A stretch of 64,000 nt of DNA from Dactylorhiza incarnata (GCA_033032865.1 JAWHQI010000730.1:1-64000); one strand, 5' to 3'. Positions 21,426 through 31,624 are shown, counted from the first letter of the stretch. The notes: generated by a model not told the origin, from the sequence alone. Program-made: numbers and translations.

Positions 21426-22258
21426 TGTTTGCCCGGAAAACCGCTTCTCGGTTTGAACCATTATCAGACCGCTCGGACTCCTGGGCTAAGCCGCTGGGTC
21501 CTGATATCGGCGGTTCTCAGTTCAGAAAGGGCCAGGCCGGGCGGCCTGGTGTCATTTCCGGATCGCCCCCAAAGGGATAAGATCGTCAAAGAGCCAAGGC
21601 AAGAAGTTCATCCGCGGTCTCAGCAAGAAGGCCGCGCGGGTTGTCCCATAGAAACTCGAAGTTCCAGCCCCGAAGAACAGGCCGGGGCTCCAGATCGAAG
21701 GCTATCCAAGTTACCTCGTGAAGATCGGCTAAGTCATGACCAGAAGGCAGACCGCGGCCTCAATCTCCAAACCGCGCGGTCTGCATTATTGACTTGGTCC
21801 CGGTGTCCTCAGCCGCAAGCAAGACAGGTCGGGAAGGCAGGCCGTCAGATCGCGCGGCCTCTTTCTTTTTCTTCTTTGTGTATCCCGTCACCGCCTGCCC
21901 GTTTCTCCTGTACCCGTTCAGGAGGTTATTTTATCCCTGCCCGATCGGGCAGGCCCCCAAGCCTATAAATAGGGGGCGGCACTGTTCACAAGACACACAC
22001 TCGAATCCAAGAGCTCGCTTGTCTGAGCTCCGGTCTCGAGTTTCAGGTCTCGCGAACTGTTGACCGGCCGGCTTCTGCTTTCTCGCATTTGTAACCGCTT
22101 CTTTTCAATCAAAGGAAAGCCCGTCGCAGGAGTGGCATTTGCCGCGACGGGCGAAGTCTGGCCTCGACCGCTGCTAGCGGTCTGAATTCTCTAACTAAAT
22201 AGTAACTGATAGTCCGCAGCCTTCAATTTTCTTCGTAAGCGCACTTTTGAATCGAGCA
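21426..22258 (+). repeat. 3' LTR of element M (833 bp)
   Basis: It starts TGTTTGCCCGG and ends GAATCGAGCA (GAATCGAACA in N). The TATA box TATAAATA is at 21964-21971. R-U5 hairpin 1 pairs CCCGTCGC (22120-22127) with GCGACGGG (22144-22151); hairpin 2 pairs GACCGCT (22166-22172) with AGCGGTC (22176-22182). It differs from N's LTRs at ten or more positions, including GTTCAGG for GGGCAGG near 21915. Confidence 0.9.
22120..22182 (+). other. Conserved double hairpin in R-U5 of the LTR (reference copy)
   Basis: Stem 1 has 8 bp and a 16-base loop containing AGGAGTGGCATTTGCC; stem 2 has 7 bp and a 3-base loop. Both recur in every LTR of the window: 1048-1110, 6418-6480, 24306-24368, 30405-30470 (partly altered), 31709-31771 and 59456-59520. 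The sequence is the best-conserved part of the LTRs. It lies downstream of the TATA box and so should be in the RNA leader and/or the 3' end. Confidence 0.7.
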
Positions 22259-24177
22259 ACGTAATTCTCAATAACCGCCTTTATCACCACCGCGTCATCG
22301 AACGGATTTGCATTTGGGGAGAGATCTTCCTGGCCAAACGTAACAACCGTCCTTTCCGGGGCAGAAGTGGAGGCAACTGCCACTTCTTGCTTTGTAACTC
22401 TCCCGATGCTAGATTTTCGGGAGGATTCTATCCCTGCCCCACCATGGATGCAATAGATGTTGCCGAGAGAGCCAACATCATTCACCTCTATGCATTCGGC
22501 TGCGGGATGTATATCCCCATAACCACCGGCCTCCTCTACATCAGCACACTCCCATGTTACTTCGACTGCCTCCTTCTTCTTCTCAGCTCGCGGTTCAACC
22601 GGAGTTTCTTGCCGAATCAACCCCCGAAGCTTTCCCTCTTTCAGGAGTTTTTCTATCAACCACCGGAGGGCCCGGCAATCTTCAGTTTGATGCCCCTCTT
22701 CTTTATGATATTCACAATAAAGGTTTGGGTTCCGATTGCGAACTTCTGATTTCAAAGGAGGGGGCCTTTTAAAGTCAGGCCTCTTCTGAAGAATCTGCAC
22801 GACCTCATTCATGGTGACGTTGAGTGGGGTGAACGAATCTTGTGATTCATCATATCGGATGGATGGGATAGGTGGAGATGGTTGTGCGATGTATTGTGGC
22901 AGATATACGGGCATGATTTGCGGAACTCCCATGGGTTGAGTGGGTGCGATGGCCAACGGCGGCTTCTGATCTTGAAACCGTTGATGGCCAATGAATGGTT
23001 GCTTGGGCTTAAGATTCCTTCCCCTTTGAGCCCGAGGCTCGAAATCAGGCCGAGACGAGTGATTATAACGTTGCTGATGGGTTGATGCAGAATTGAACTG
23101 ATCGTTGTCGCTGAGCAACTTGGCAACGTAACCCGGATTAGTCTTTTCCCCCCTGATAAATTTGTTTGCCAGACTAATCATTTCTTGATATGTCTTTGGT
23201 TCCCTGATTTGGGCTTCAAACTTCAGCGGCCCCTCCCTAAGGCCATGCATTAGTGCGACCCTATATAACTCCGGATCGACGTTTTGTACCTCCATTATTT
23301 CCCTTTGGAAACGATCGACGAAACGGGCCCACGTTTCGTTTTCTTGCTGTCGTATCTCGAATAGGGCTGCCGGACCATTCTTCCTCTTCTTAGAGGTAGA
23401 GAATCGAAGCAGAAATTCTCTACGTAACTCCGCAAAGCATCTGATAGATCGAGGATGCAATCCATAGAACCATTCTCTGGCCTGCCCATCAAAGGATGTC
23501 ACCAGGAGCTTGCACTTTGTTGCATCAGTGATGGTCCTCAGAGCAACAGCCGATTCAAATGCCTGGAGGTGTATTGCTGGATCGGACTCCCCACTATATG
23601 CTGACATACGTGGTTCTCGAAAGTTGTTTGGGGCCGGCTCTCCTCGGATTTCGTCGGTGAAGGGAGAACTCTCCTCGGCATCCTCGTACAGAGGGAAAGC
23701 AGAGTTATAAGGGATCTCGGCTGCGGTCATTGGCGGACAGGCCGCATGATAGGAGCGGGCAGGTGCCCCAGCCGGATATGATTGGAAGGCGGCGACCTCA
23801 GGCGGATAGGGAAAGTGAGCGGCCTGAGAGGTCGCCCCTTGAAAGTCAATGACCCGAGCTGGCATACATCGCGCGGCCTCTTGGTAGAAATTCGGCCGGT
23901 CCGCGGAACCTTCTTGTGGTGGTCGGGAATGAGCGACTTGCGCGAACGGGTATGGAGGTGGAGGAGGTAAAACAGGAGTGACCGCCTGGTGAGCCGCGGC
24001 CTACTGAGGGGCTAACCGCTCGGTTAGTAGTGTTAGGGCCTGAGTGATCGCGTCCAGACGCTGATCGGTCGCCTGCCGAGCCTGGTCGGCCTCTCTCTTT
24101 GTCTGCTCCAGAGCTTCCCACAAAGAGTCTTCACTGTGGTCGGATCGGTCTCTTGGAGGGAGCTGGCGGTCTGACAT
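22259..24177 (-). pseudogene. gag: gag and start of protease, element N (nonsense codon, cut by M)
   Basis: The minus-strand frame opens at ATG 24177-24175 (MSDRQLPPRDRSD, matching the copy at 59785). An in-frame TAG at 24003-24001 replaces a glutamine-like codon after LTERLAPQ; the frame then stays open to the M insertion point. The N-terminal part is proline-rich. The retrotransposon gag domain contains AREWFYGLHPRSIRCFAELR and FVDRFQREIMEVQ. A zinc knuckle CEYHKEEGHQTEDC follows. The reading continues without a break into protease (NPFDDAVVIKAVIENY), showing that gag and pol share one frame in this family. The apparent extension to 22195 reads into the inverted LTR of M and is not genuine. 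The product would form the virus-like particle; this copy is probably inactive. Confidence 0.85.
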
Positions 24178-24228
24178 TCTGAACCAAGGATTTCGCTGAC
24201 AGTCTGCGATCTGAAGGTCGCGTGTTTC
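24178..24228 (-). other. Leader of element N between 5' LTR and gag, containing the primer-binding region
   Basis: In sense orientation the LTR end AACA is followed by GAAACACGCGACCTTCAG. The same leader start is found after the LTR at 59735. There is no TGG at the LTR end, so a standard 3'-CCA tRNA primer-binding site is not visible. Confidence 0.5.
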
Positions 24229-25063
24229 TGTTCGATTCAAAAGTGCGCTTACGAAGAAAATTGAAGGTTGCGGACTATCAGTTACTATTTAGTTAGAGAA
24301 TTCAGACCGCTAGCAGCGATCGAGGCCAGACTTCGCCCGTCGCGGCAAATGCCACTCCTGCGACGGGCTTTCCTTTTATTGAAAAGTAGCGGTTACAAAT
24401 GCGAGAAAGCAGAAGCCGGCCGGTCAACAGTTCGCGAGACCTGAAACTCGGGACCGGAGCTCAGACAAGCGAGCTCTTGGATTCGAGTGTGCCTGTCTTG
24501 TGAACAGTGCCGCCCCCTATTTATAGGCTTGGGGGCCTGCCCGATCGGGCAGGGATAAAATAACCTCCTGCCCGGGTACAGGAGAGACGGGCAGGCGGTG
24601 ACGGGATACACAAAGAAGAAAAAGAAAGAGGCCGCGCGATCTGACGGCCTGCCTTCCCGACCTGTCTTGCTTGCGGCTGAGGACACCGGGACCAAGTCAA
24701 TAATGCAGACCGCGCGGTTTGGAGATTGAGGCCGCGGTCTGCCTTCTGGTCATGACTTAGCCGATCTTCAAGAGGTAACTTGGATAGCCTTCGATCTGGA
24801 GCCCCGGCCTGTTCTTCGGGGCTGGAACTTCGAGTTTCTATGGGACAACCCGCGCGGCCTTCTGGCTGAGACCGCGGATGAACTTCTTGCCTTGGCTCTT
24901 TGACGATCTTATCCCTTTGGGGGCGATCCGGAAATGACTCCAGGCCGCCCGGCCTGGCCCTTCTTGAACTGAGAACCGCCGATCCCGGGACCCAGCGGCT
25001 TGGCCCAGGAGTCCGCGCGGTCTGATAATGGTTCAAACCGAGAAGCGGTTTTCCGGGCAAACA
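24229..25063 (-). repeat. 5' LTR of element N (835 bp)
   Basis: TG/CA-bounded and nearly identical to 6342-7180. The sense TATA box is the complement of 24518-24525. It is followed on the plus strand by the right target duplication CTTTC (25064-25068). Confidence 0.93.
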
Positions 25064-25848
25064 CTTTCAGTATTACTTACTTGTGGCTAATGTCTTGTTT
25101 CATTTCTTTCTTTTCACCTTTTGCTCTTTATGCTCTAGCCGTGCGGTTACTCTGATCTCAGTATAAGTGATGATTTGATGATCTTGGGCGATCTATGTTC
25201 GAACCGTGCGATTGCTCGTTTAGGTCTCAACACGCCTCATTTCTGATAACATGAACCATAACATATAGACTCATGCGACTATAATATAGACCGGGCGGCT
25301 TCTTTTTATTCAGATATATTTTATCCTTTGCCGATGTAAATATCGAATCATAACTTTTTGCTTTAAGAAGTAGTTCAACTCGATCGATTGAAGAATAATC
25401 CGGGCGATCAGATATTTAGATCTTGAGATATCCAATCCAATTAACTGTAAGAGATATGTAATGGCCGCCCGGTTAGAATACAAACCTGAGCAATATATCC
25501 AGATCCAGTAATATCCAATTAATAGAACGGAGGGACGAATAAACCCGACCGGTCAGAACACGATCCGGGCAATAATATAATTAGCTCAATAAATGTTCAA
25601 TTTATAATGGATGGACGAACCCGCCCGGCTAGAATACAACCCGGACAGCCATATAATTGTCCATGAATGCCCAGCCTATAAAAGATTGTCAGTACCGCCC
25701 GGTTAGAATACAACCCGGGCGACCATATAATTTATCCAGAAATATCCTGACTTATACACAATCAGACTGTTCGGTTTGAAAGTTCAGACCGCCCGGTTTA
25801 GTTATCACAACCCTTTATTAGGGTAGAGGAACACCTGTACCTGTTTTA
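25064..25848 (-). mobile_element. Element O, right part: remainder of its spacer
   Basis: This sequence is the complement of the M spacer (about 15845-16815) with substantial divergence. It starts with the target duplication CTTTC, contains the hairpin array (arms such as GCCCGGTT and AACCCGGGC near 25470-25740) and one copy of the ~90-bp unit, and then changes to satellite near 25848. Pol, gag and the 5' LTR of O are absent. No gene is present. Confidence 0.8.
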
Positions 25849-28800
25849 ATAAGGTGTTGTGTGGTAAAATCAGGCAACCGGATCTAAAGTTGTTTAATGT
25901 TTGAGTGTCATTTGGAGCTAAATCTCTCATTGTTTCCTACAACCCACTGTAGATCAACCGCAAACGAACTGGAATGGGTAAAACTTGTTGTCCAATGGAT
26001 GTAGGGCTCCGATCTCATTCTGAAAAGGTGTTGTGTGCAAAAATCAGACAACCGGATCAAAAGTTATGGATGTTTGAAGTTTAGGTGCCAATTGGAGCAA
26101 ACTCCCTCATTTCTACTGCAATCCACTATACGTCGACCACTAAATGAACTTGATAGAGTAAATCCAATTCTCCTTAGGATGTATGACTTTGAGCTCTTTC
26201 CGAAAAGGTTTTTTGTGCAAAATCCGGACATCCGGATCTAAAGTTATAGTTATTTGAAGTTTAGGTGCCAGTTCGAGCTAAATCCCACATTAACACTTCA
26301 ACTCAATGTATATCGACCACTAAATGAACTACATTGGGTAAAACTTGCTCTCCATTGAATGTAGGGCTCAGAGCTCATTTCGAAGAGGTGTTGTGGGCGA
26401 AAATTGGACAACCGGATAAGAAGTTATGGATCTTTAAAGCTTAGGTCTCCTTTCGAGCTAAATACATTATTACAAACCAGCTGTATATTGACCACTAAAC
26501 AAATTGGATGGGTAAAATTTGCTCTCCATTGGATGCAGGGCTCCAAGCTCTTTCCAAAAAGGTGTTGTGCTCAAAAATCGGACAACCAGATCAAAAGTTA
26601 TGGCTGTTACAGTTTATGTGTCGAGAGGAGCCCTCGTCACCATTGCAACCCCCTGTATATTGACCACTAAAATGAGCTGGAAGGGTTTATGATTTTGCTC
26701 CATTGGATGTATGCCTCCGAGCATATTCCGAAAAGGTGATGTGGGCAAAAATCAAACGTACAAATCAAAAGTTATGCCTGTTAGAAGTTTAGGTGTCATT
26801 TGGAGCGAAATTTCGCATTACCGCTGCAACGCTCTAAATATTGACAACTAAATGAACTGGAATGGGTAAAACTTGTGCTCCAATGAATGTAGTGCTACGA
26901 GCTCATTTCGAAAAGGTGTTGTGTGGTAAAATCAGGCAACCAGATCTAAAGTTGTTTAATGTTTGAGTGTCATTTGGAGCTAAATCTCTCATTTCTTTCC
27001 TACAACCCACTGTAGATCAACCGCAAACGAACTGGAATGGGTAAAACTTGTTGTCCAATGGATGCAGGGCTCCGATCTCATTCTGAAAAGGCGTTGTGGG
27101 CAAAAATCAGACAACCGGATCAAAAGTTATGGATGTTTGAAGTTTAGGTGCCAATTGGAGCAAACTCACTCATTTCTACTGCATTCCACTATATGTCTAC
27201 CACTAAATGAACTTGATCAAGTAAATCCTATTCTCCTTAGGATGTATGGCTCTGAGCTCTTTCCGAAAAGGTGTTTTGTGCAAAATCCGGACATCCGGAT
27301 CTAAAGTTATAGGTGTTTGAAGTTTAGGTGTCAGTTGGAGCTAAATCCCACATTACCACTTCAACTCAGTGTATATCGACCACTAAATGAACTACATTGG
27401 GTAAAACTTGCTCTCCATTGAATGTAGGGCTCAGAGCTCATTTCGAAGAGGTGTTGTGGGCAAAAATCACACAACCTGATCAAAAGTTATGGTTGTTTGA
27501 AGTTTAGGTGTCATTTGGAGCTACATTTTGCATTAACAGTTCAACCCGCTCAATATAGACAACTAAATGAACTGCAATGGATAAAACTTGTGCTTCAATG
27601 AATGTAGGGCTCCGATATCATTCCTAAATGGTGTTGTATGGGGTAAAATCTGGCAACCGGATCAAAAGTTATTGCTCTTTAAAGTTTGAGTGTCATTTGG
27701 AGCTAAATCTCTCACTTTCACTACAAACCGCATCTAAAATTCTTTCATTTTGAAATTTATGTGTCATTTGGAGCTAAATCTCGCATTACCAAGCTATATC
27801 GACCTTGAATGGGTTAAATTCGTTCTCCATTGGATTTTGGGCTCCGATCTCATTACGAAAAGGTATTGTGGGCGAAAATCGGACAACCGGATAAAAAGTT
27901 ATGGATCTTTAAAGGTTAGGTCTCCTTTCGAGCTAAATACATTATTACAAATCCGCTGTATATTGACCACTACACAAACTGGATGGGTAAAATTTGCTCT
28001 CCATTGGATGCAGGGCTCGGAGCTCTTTCCAAAAAGGTGTTCTGCGCAAAAATCGGACAACCAAATCAAAAGTTATGGCTGTTACAGTTTATGTGTCGAG
28101 AGGAGCCCTCGCCACCATTGCAACCCCCTGTATATTGACCACTAAAATGAGCTGGAAGGGTTTATGATTTTGCTCCATTGGATGTATGCCTCCGAGCATA
28201 TTTCGAAAAGGTGATGTGGGCAAAAATCAATCGTACAAATCAAAAGTTATGCCTGTTAGAAGTTTAGGTGTCATTTGGAGCGAAATTTCGCATTACCGCT
28301 GCAACGCTCTAAATATTGACAAATAAATGAACTGGAATGGGTAAAACTTGTGCTCCAATGAATGTAGTGCTACGAGCTCATTTCGAAAAAGTGTTGTGTG
28401 GTAAAATCAGGCAACCGGATCTAAAGTTGTTGCGGTTTAATGTTTGAGTGTCATTTGGAGCAAAATCTCTCATTTTTCCCTACCACTATAGATCAACCGC
28501 AAACGAACTGGAATGGGTAAAACTTGTTGTCCAATGGATGCAGGGCTCCGATCTCATTTTGAAAAGGCGTTGTGGGCCAAAATCATTCAACCGGATCAAA
28601 AGTTATGGATGTTTGAAGTTTAGGTGCCAATTGGAGCAAACTGCCTCATTTCTACTGCAATCCACTATACGTCGACCACTAAATGAACTTGATCGAGTAA
28701 ATCCAATTCTCCCTAGGATGTATGACTCTGAGCTCTTTCCGAAAAGGTGTTCTGTGCAAAATCCGGAAAATCCGGATCTAAAGTTATAGCTGTTTGAAGT

Positions 28801-29049
28801 TTAGGTGTCAGTTGGAGCTAAATCCCACATTACCACTTCAACTCATTGTATATCGACCACTAAATGAACTACATTGGGTAAAACTTGCTCTCCATTGAAT
28901 GTAGGGCTCAGAGCTCATTTCGAAGAGGTGTTGTGGGCAAAAATCACACAACCTGATCAAAAGTTATGGTTGTTTGAAGTTTAGGTGTCATTTGGAGCTA
29001 CATTTTGCATTAACAGTGCAACCCGCTCAATATAGACAACTAAATGAAC
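25849..29049. repeat. Satellite array, including a shortened six-monomer HOR variant
   Basis: It resumes at the end of m5/start of m6. Monomers run m6, m7, m8, then directly m3 (near 26400), m4, m5, m6, m7, m8, m1, m2 (anchor 27737), m3 to m8, m1. The m8-to-m3 joint omits m1 and m2, giving a local HOR of about 1,068 bp. The block ends inside m1, where the LTR at 29050 begins. Confidence 0.93.
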
Positions 29050-29056
29050 TGTAAGA

Positions 29057-29995
29057 AGGGGCAGCCTCCTACTTCAAACCGCCCAAGTGGGGCGGCCTCT
29101 CCATTCAAACCGCCCAGGTGGGCGGCTTCTCCTTTCAAACCGCCCAAGTGGGGCGGCCTCTCCATTCAAACCGCCCAGGTGGGGCGGCTTCTCCTTTCAA
29201 ACCGCCCAGGTGGGCGCGACTTCTCCTTTCAAGTCGCCCAGGTGGAGCAGCCTCTCCCTTCAAACCGCGCGGGTGGCGGCCTCCTCCTTCAGACCGCGCG
29301 AGTAGGCGGCCTCCTCCTTCAGACCGTGCAGGTAGGCGGCCTCCTCCTTCAGACCGCGCGGGTAGGCGGCCTCCTCCTTCAGACCGCGCAGGTAGGCGGC
29401 CTCCTCCTTCAGACCGTGCAGGTAGCGGTCTCCTCCTTCAGACCACGCGGGTAGGAGGCCCCCTCCTTCAGACCGCGCGGGTAGGCGGCCTCTTCCTTCA
29501 GACCGCGCGGGTAGGCGGCCTCCTCCTTCAGACCGCACGGGTAGGCGGCCTCGTCCTTCAGACCGTGCAGGTAGGCGGCCTCCTCCTTCAGACCGCGCGG
29601 GTAGGCGGCCTCCTCCTTCAGACCGCACGGGTAGGCGGCCTCGTCCTTCAGACCGTGCAGGTAGGCGGCCTCCTCCTTCAAACCGCGCGGGTAGGCGGCC
29701 TCCTCCTTCAGACCGCGCAGGTAGGCGGCCTCCTCCTTCAGACCGTGCAGGTAGCGGTCTCCTCCTTCAGACCACGCGGGTAGGCGGCCTCCTCCTTCAG
29801 ACCGCGCGGGTAGGCGGCCTCTTCCTTCAGACCGCGCGGGTAGGAGGCCTCCTCCTTCAGACCGCACGGGTAGGCGGCCTCTTCCTTCAGACCGTGCGGG
29901 TAGGCGACCTCCTCCTGCAGACCGCACGGGTAGGCGGCCTCCTCCTCCAGACCGCGCGGGTAGGCGGCCTTCTCCTTCAGACCGTGCGGGTAGGG
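29057..29995. repeat. GC-rich minisatellite in U3: ~30-bp unit, about 24 copies, preceded by a related longer-unit block
   Basis: From about 29265 to 29995 a 30-bp unit of the form GGCGGCCTCCTCCTTCAGAC then CGCGCGGGTA repeats with few changes (CGCG, CGCA, CGTG and CACG variants in the core). The part from 29057 to 29265 consists of related but longer units with AAACCGCCCAGGTGGG. The unit length, divisible by three, leaves both strands open for over 200 codons; these are not genes. The array ends about 45 bp before the TATA box. Confidence 0.93.
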
Positions 29996-30126
29996 ATCCG
30001 GTCACCGGCTCACCGGAGGTGATGACATCGACCCAGAGCCTATAAATAGGACCCTCGACCATGAACAGAGGACAGGCAGGTGGGGGGACAAAACCGGAGG
30101 CTAGAAACAGTCAACCCGCACCAAGT

Positions 30127-30300
30127 TGCGACCTGTCCGGGCGACCAGTCCGAGCGACAAGTCCGGGCCACCTGTCCGGGCGACCTGTCCGGGCGACCTG
30201 GGCGACCTGTCCGGACGACCTGTCCGGGCGACCTGTCCGGGCGACCTCGGCGAACAGTCCGAGCGACCTCTGCGACCAGGCTGAGCGACCTCGGCAAACA
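30127..30300. repeat. Second minisatellite (13-bp unit) downstream of the TATA box
   Basis: Repeats of GACCTGTCCGGGC and variants (GACCTCGGC, AACAGTCCGAGC) lie in the region that should be transcribed as the LTR leader. Confidence 0.85.
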
Positions 30301-30578
30301 GCCCGCGCGGCTTACTCTTTTCTTACCCGCAACTCTCTTGTACTCATTCTATTTCCATGTACTAAACACCATGAGCTGTAATACAGATTATTAAATAAAG
30401 GGAAAGCCCGTCGCAGGAGTGGCATTTGCCGCGGCGGGCGAAGTCTGGGCTCGCCGCAAGCTAGCGGCCCTCTCTTCTTCTCCCCTCTTCACTCGCGACT
30501 CAAGTAACCAGCTACTCGCGGTCTCCTTTTCTCCCTATATCCCGAGTAGATCGTGGAGGTGCCATTTTGGATTCAACA

Positions 30579-31624
30579 GAGCTCATTTAGAAAAGGTGTT
30601 ATGTGGTAAAATCAGGCAACCGAATCAAAAGTTGTTGCGGTTTAATGTTTGAGTGTCATTTGGAGCTAAATCTCTCATTTTTCCCCTACAACGCACTGTA
30701 GATCAACCGCAAACGAACTGGAATGGGTAAAACTTGTTGTCCAATGGATGCAGGGCTCTGATCTCATTCTGAAAAGGCGTTGTCGGAAAAAATCAGACAA
30801 CCGGATCAAAAGTTATGGATGTTTGAAGTTTAGGTGCCAATTGGAGCAAACTCCCTAATTTCTACTGCAATCCACTATACGTCGACCACTAAATGAACTT
30901 GATCGAGTAAATCCTATTCTCCTTAGGATGTATGGCACTGAGCTCTTTCCGAAAAGGTGTTTTGTGCAAAATCCGGACATCCGGGTCTAAAGTTATAGCT
31001 GTTTGAAGTTTAGGTGTCAGTTGGAGCTAAATCCAACATTACCACTTCAACTCAGTGTATATCGACCACTAAATGAACTACATTGGGTAAAACTTACTCT
31101 TCATTGAATGTAGAGCTCAGAGCTCATTTTGAAGAGGTGTTGTGGGCAAAAATCACACAACCTGATCAAAAGTTATGGCTGTTTGAAGTTTAGGTATCAT
31201 TTGGAGCTACATTTTGCATTAACAGTGCAACCCGCTCAATATAGACAACTAAATGAACAACAATGGGTAAAACGTGCGCTTCAATGAACGTATGGCTCCG
31301 ATATCATTTCTAAATGGTGTTGTAAGGGGTAAAATCAGGCAACCGAATCAAAAGTTATTGCTCTTTAAAGTTTGAGTGTCATTTGGAGCTAAATCGCACT
31401 TTCACTACAAACCGCATCTAAAAGTCTTTCATTTTGAAATTTATGTGTCATTTGGAGCTAAATCTCGCATTAACACTACAACCCTATGTATATCGACCTC
31501 TAAACGACCTTGAATGGGTTAAATTCGTTCTCCATTGGATTTTGGGCTCCGATCTCATTACGAAAAGGTATTGTGGGCGAAAATCGGACAACCGGATAAA
31601 ACGTTATGGATCTTTAAAGCTTAG
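30579..31624. repeat. Satellite block between the two LTR insertions
   Basis: Monomers continue from the end of m5 through m6, m7, m8, m1, m2 (anchor 31421) into m3, which is interrupted at 31625. The last five bases, CTTAG (31620-31624), are the left target duplication of the solo LTR. Confidence 0.93.

Larger units (their letters stand above)
11443..22258 (+). mobile_element. Element M: 5'-truncated Tat-type element inserted in N
   Basis: Plus-sense order is pol (11443-15004), repeat-rich spacer (15005-16935), antisense gene B (18805-16936), antisense gene A (21238-19163), polypurine tract (21408-21425) and 3' LTR (21426-22258). The 3' LTR ends in CA and is joined without extra bases to N's protease-coding region (22259 onward), as expected for true integration. 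The 5' end was lost in the deletion at 11442/11443. M's LTR differs from N's at ten or more positions, so M is a separate copy and not an inverted part of N. Confidence 0.8.
6342..25063 (-). mobile_element. Element N: young Tat-type Ty3/gypsy element, itself invaded by element M
   Basis: N runs in minus sense: 5' LTR (25063-24229), gag and the start of protease (24177-22259), then foreign element M (22258-11443), then antisense gene B (11442-9800), antisense gene A (9442-7368), polypurine tract and 3' LTR (7180-6342). The LTR pair differs by one substitution and two small indels in about 835 bp, so the insertion is recent. It is flanked by CTTTC. N's own pol, spacer and the last exon end of gene B were lost in the deletion at 11442/11443. 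Confidence 0.88.
29050..30578 (+). mobile_element. Solo-LTR-like element with minisatellite-expanded U3
   Basis: The right end is a clear LTR end of the same superfamily: TATAAATA (30041-30048), AATAAAGGGAAAGCCCGTCG with the R-U5 hairpin (about 30405-30440), and terminal TTTTGGATTCAACA (ends 30578). The left end may be TGTAAG at 29050, but it does not match the TGTTTACCC start of the other LTRs. There is no matching 5-bp duplication (TGAAC versus GAGCT), and the satellite jumps from m1 to the end of m5 across the element, so about 820 bp of HOR (or that plus whole units) is missing. No internal retrotransposon region is present. Confidence 0.65.

Noticed and set aside
22195..22258. C-terminal end of the gag-protease frame in N
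   Set aside because: It reads into the inverted LTR of element M; the true coding sequence ends at 22259.
11443..25063. Autointegration (self-inversion) of a single cDNA to explain the inverted gag versus pol arrangement
   Set aside because: M's LTR and antisense genes differ from N's at many positions, whereas N's two LTRs differ at one. Two separate elements plus one deletion explain the layout more simply.
29044..30062. Open frames of over 200 codons on both strands over the minisatellite
   Set aside because: Perfect 10-residue periodicity on both strands follows from the 30-bp unit; there is no sign of a gene.
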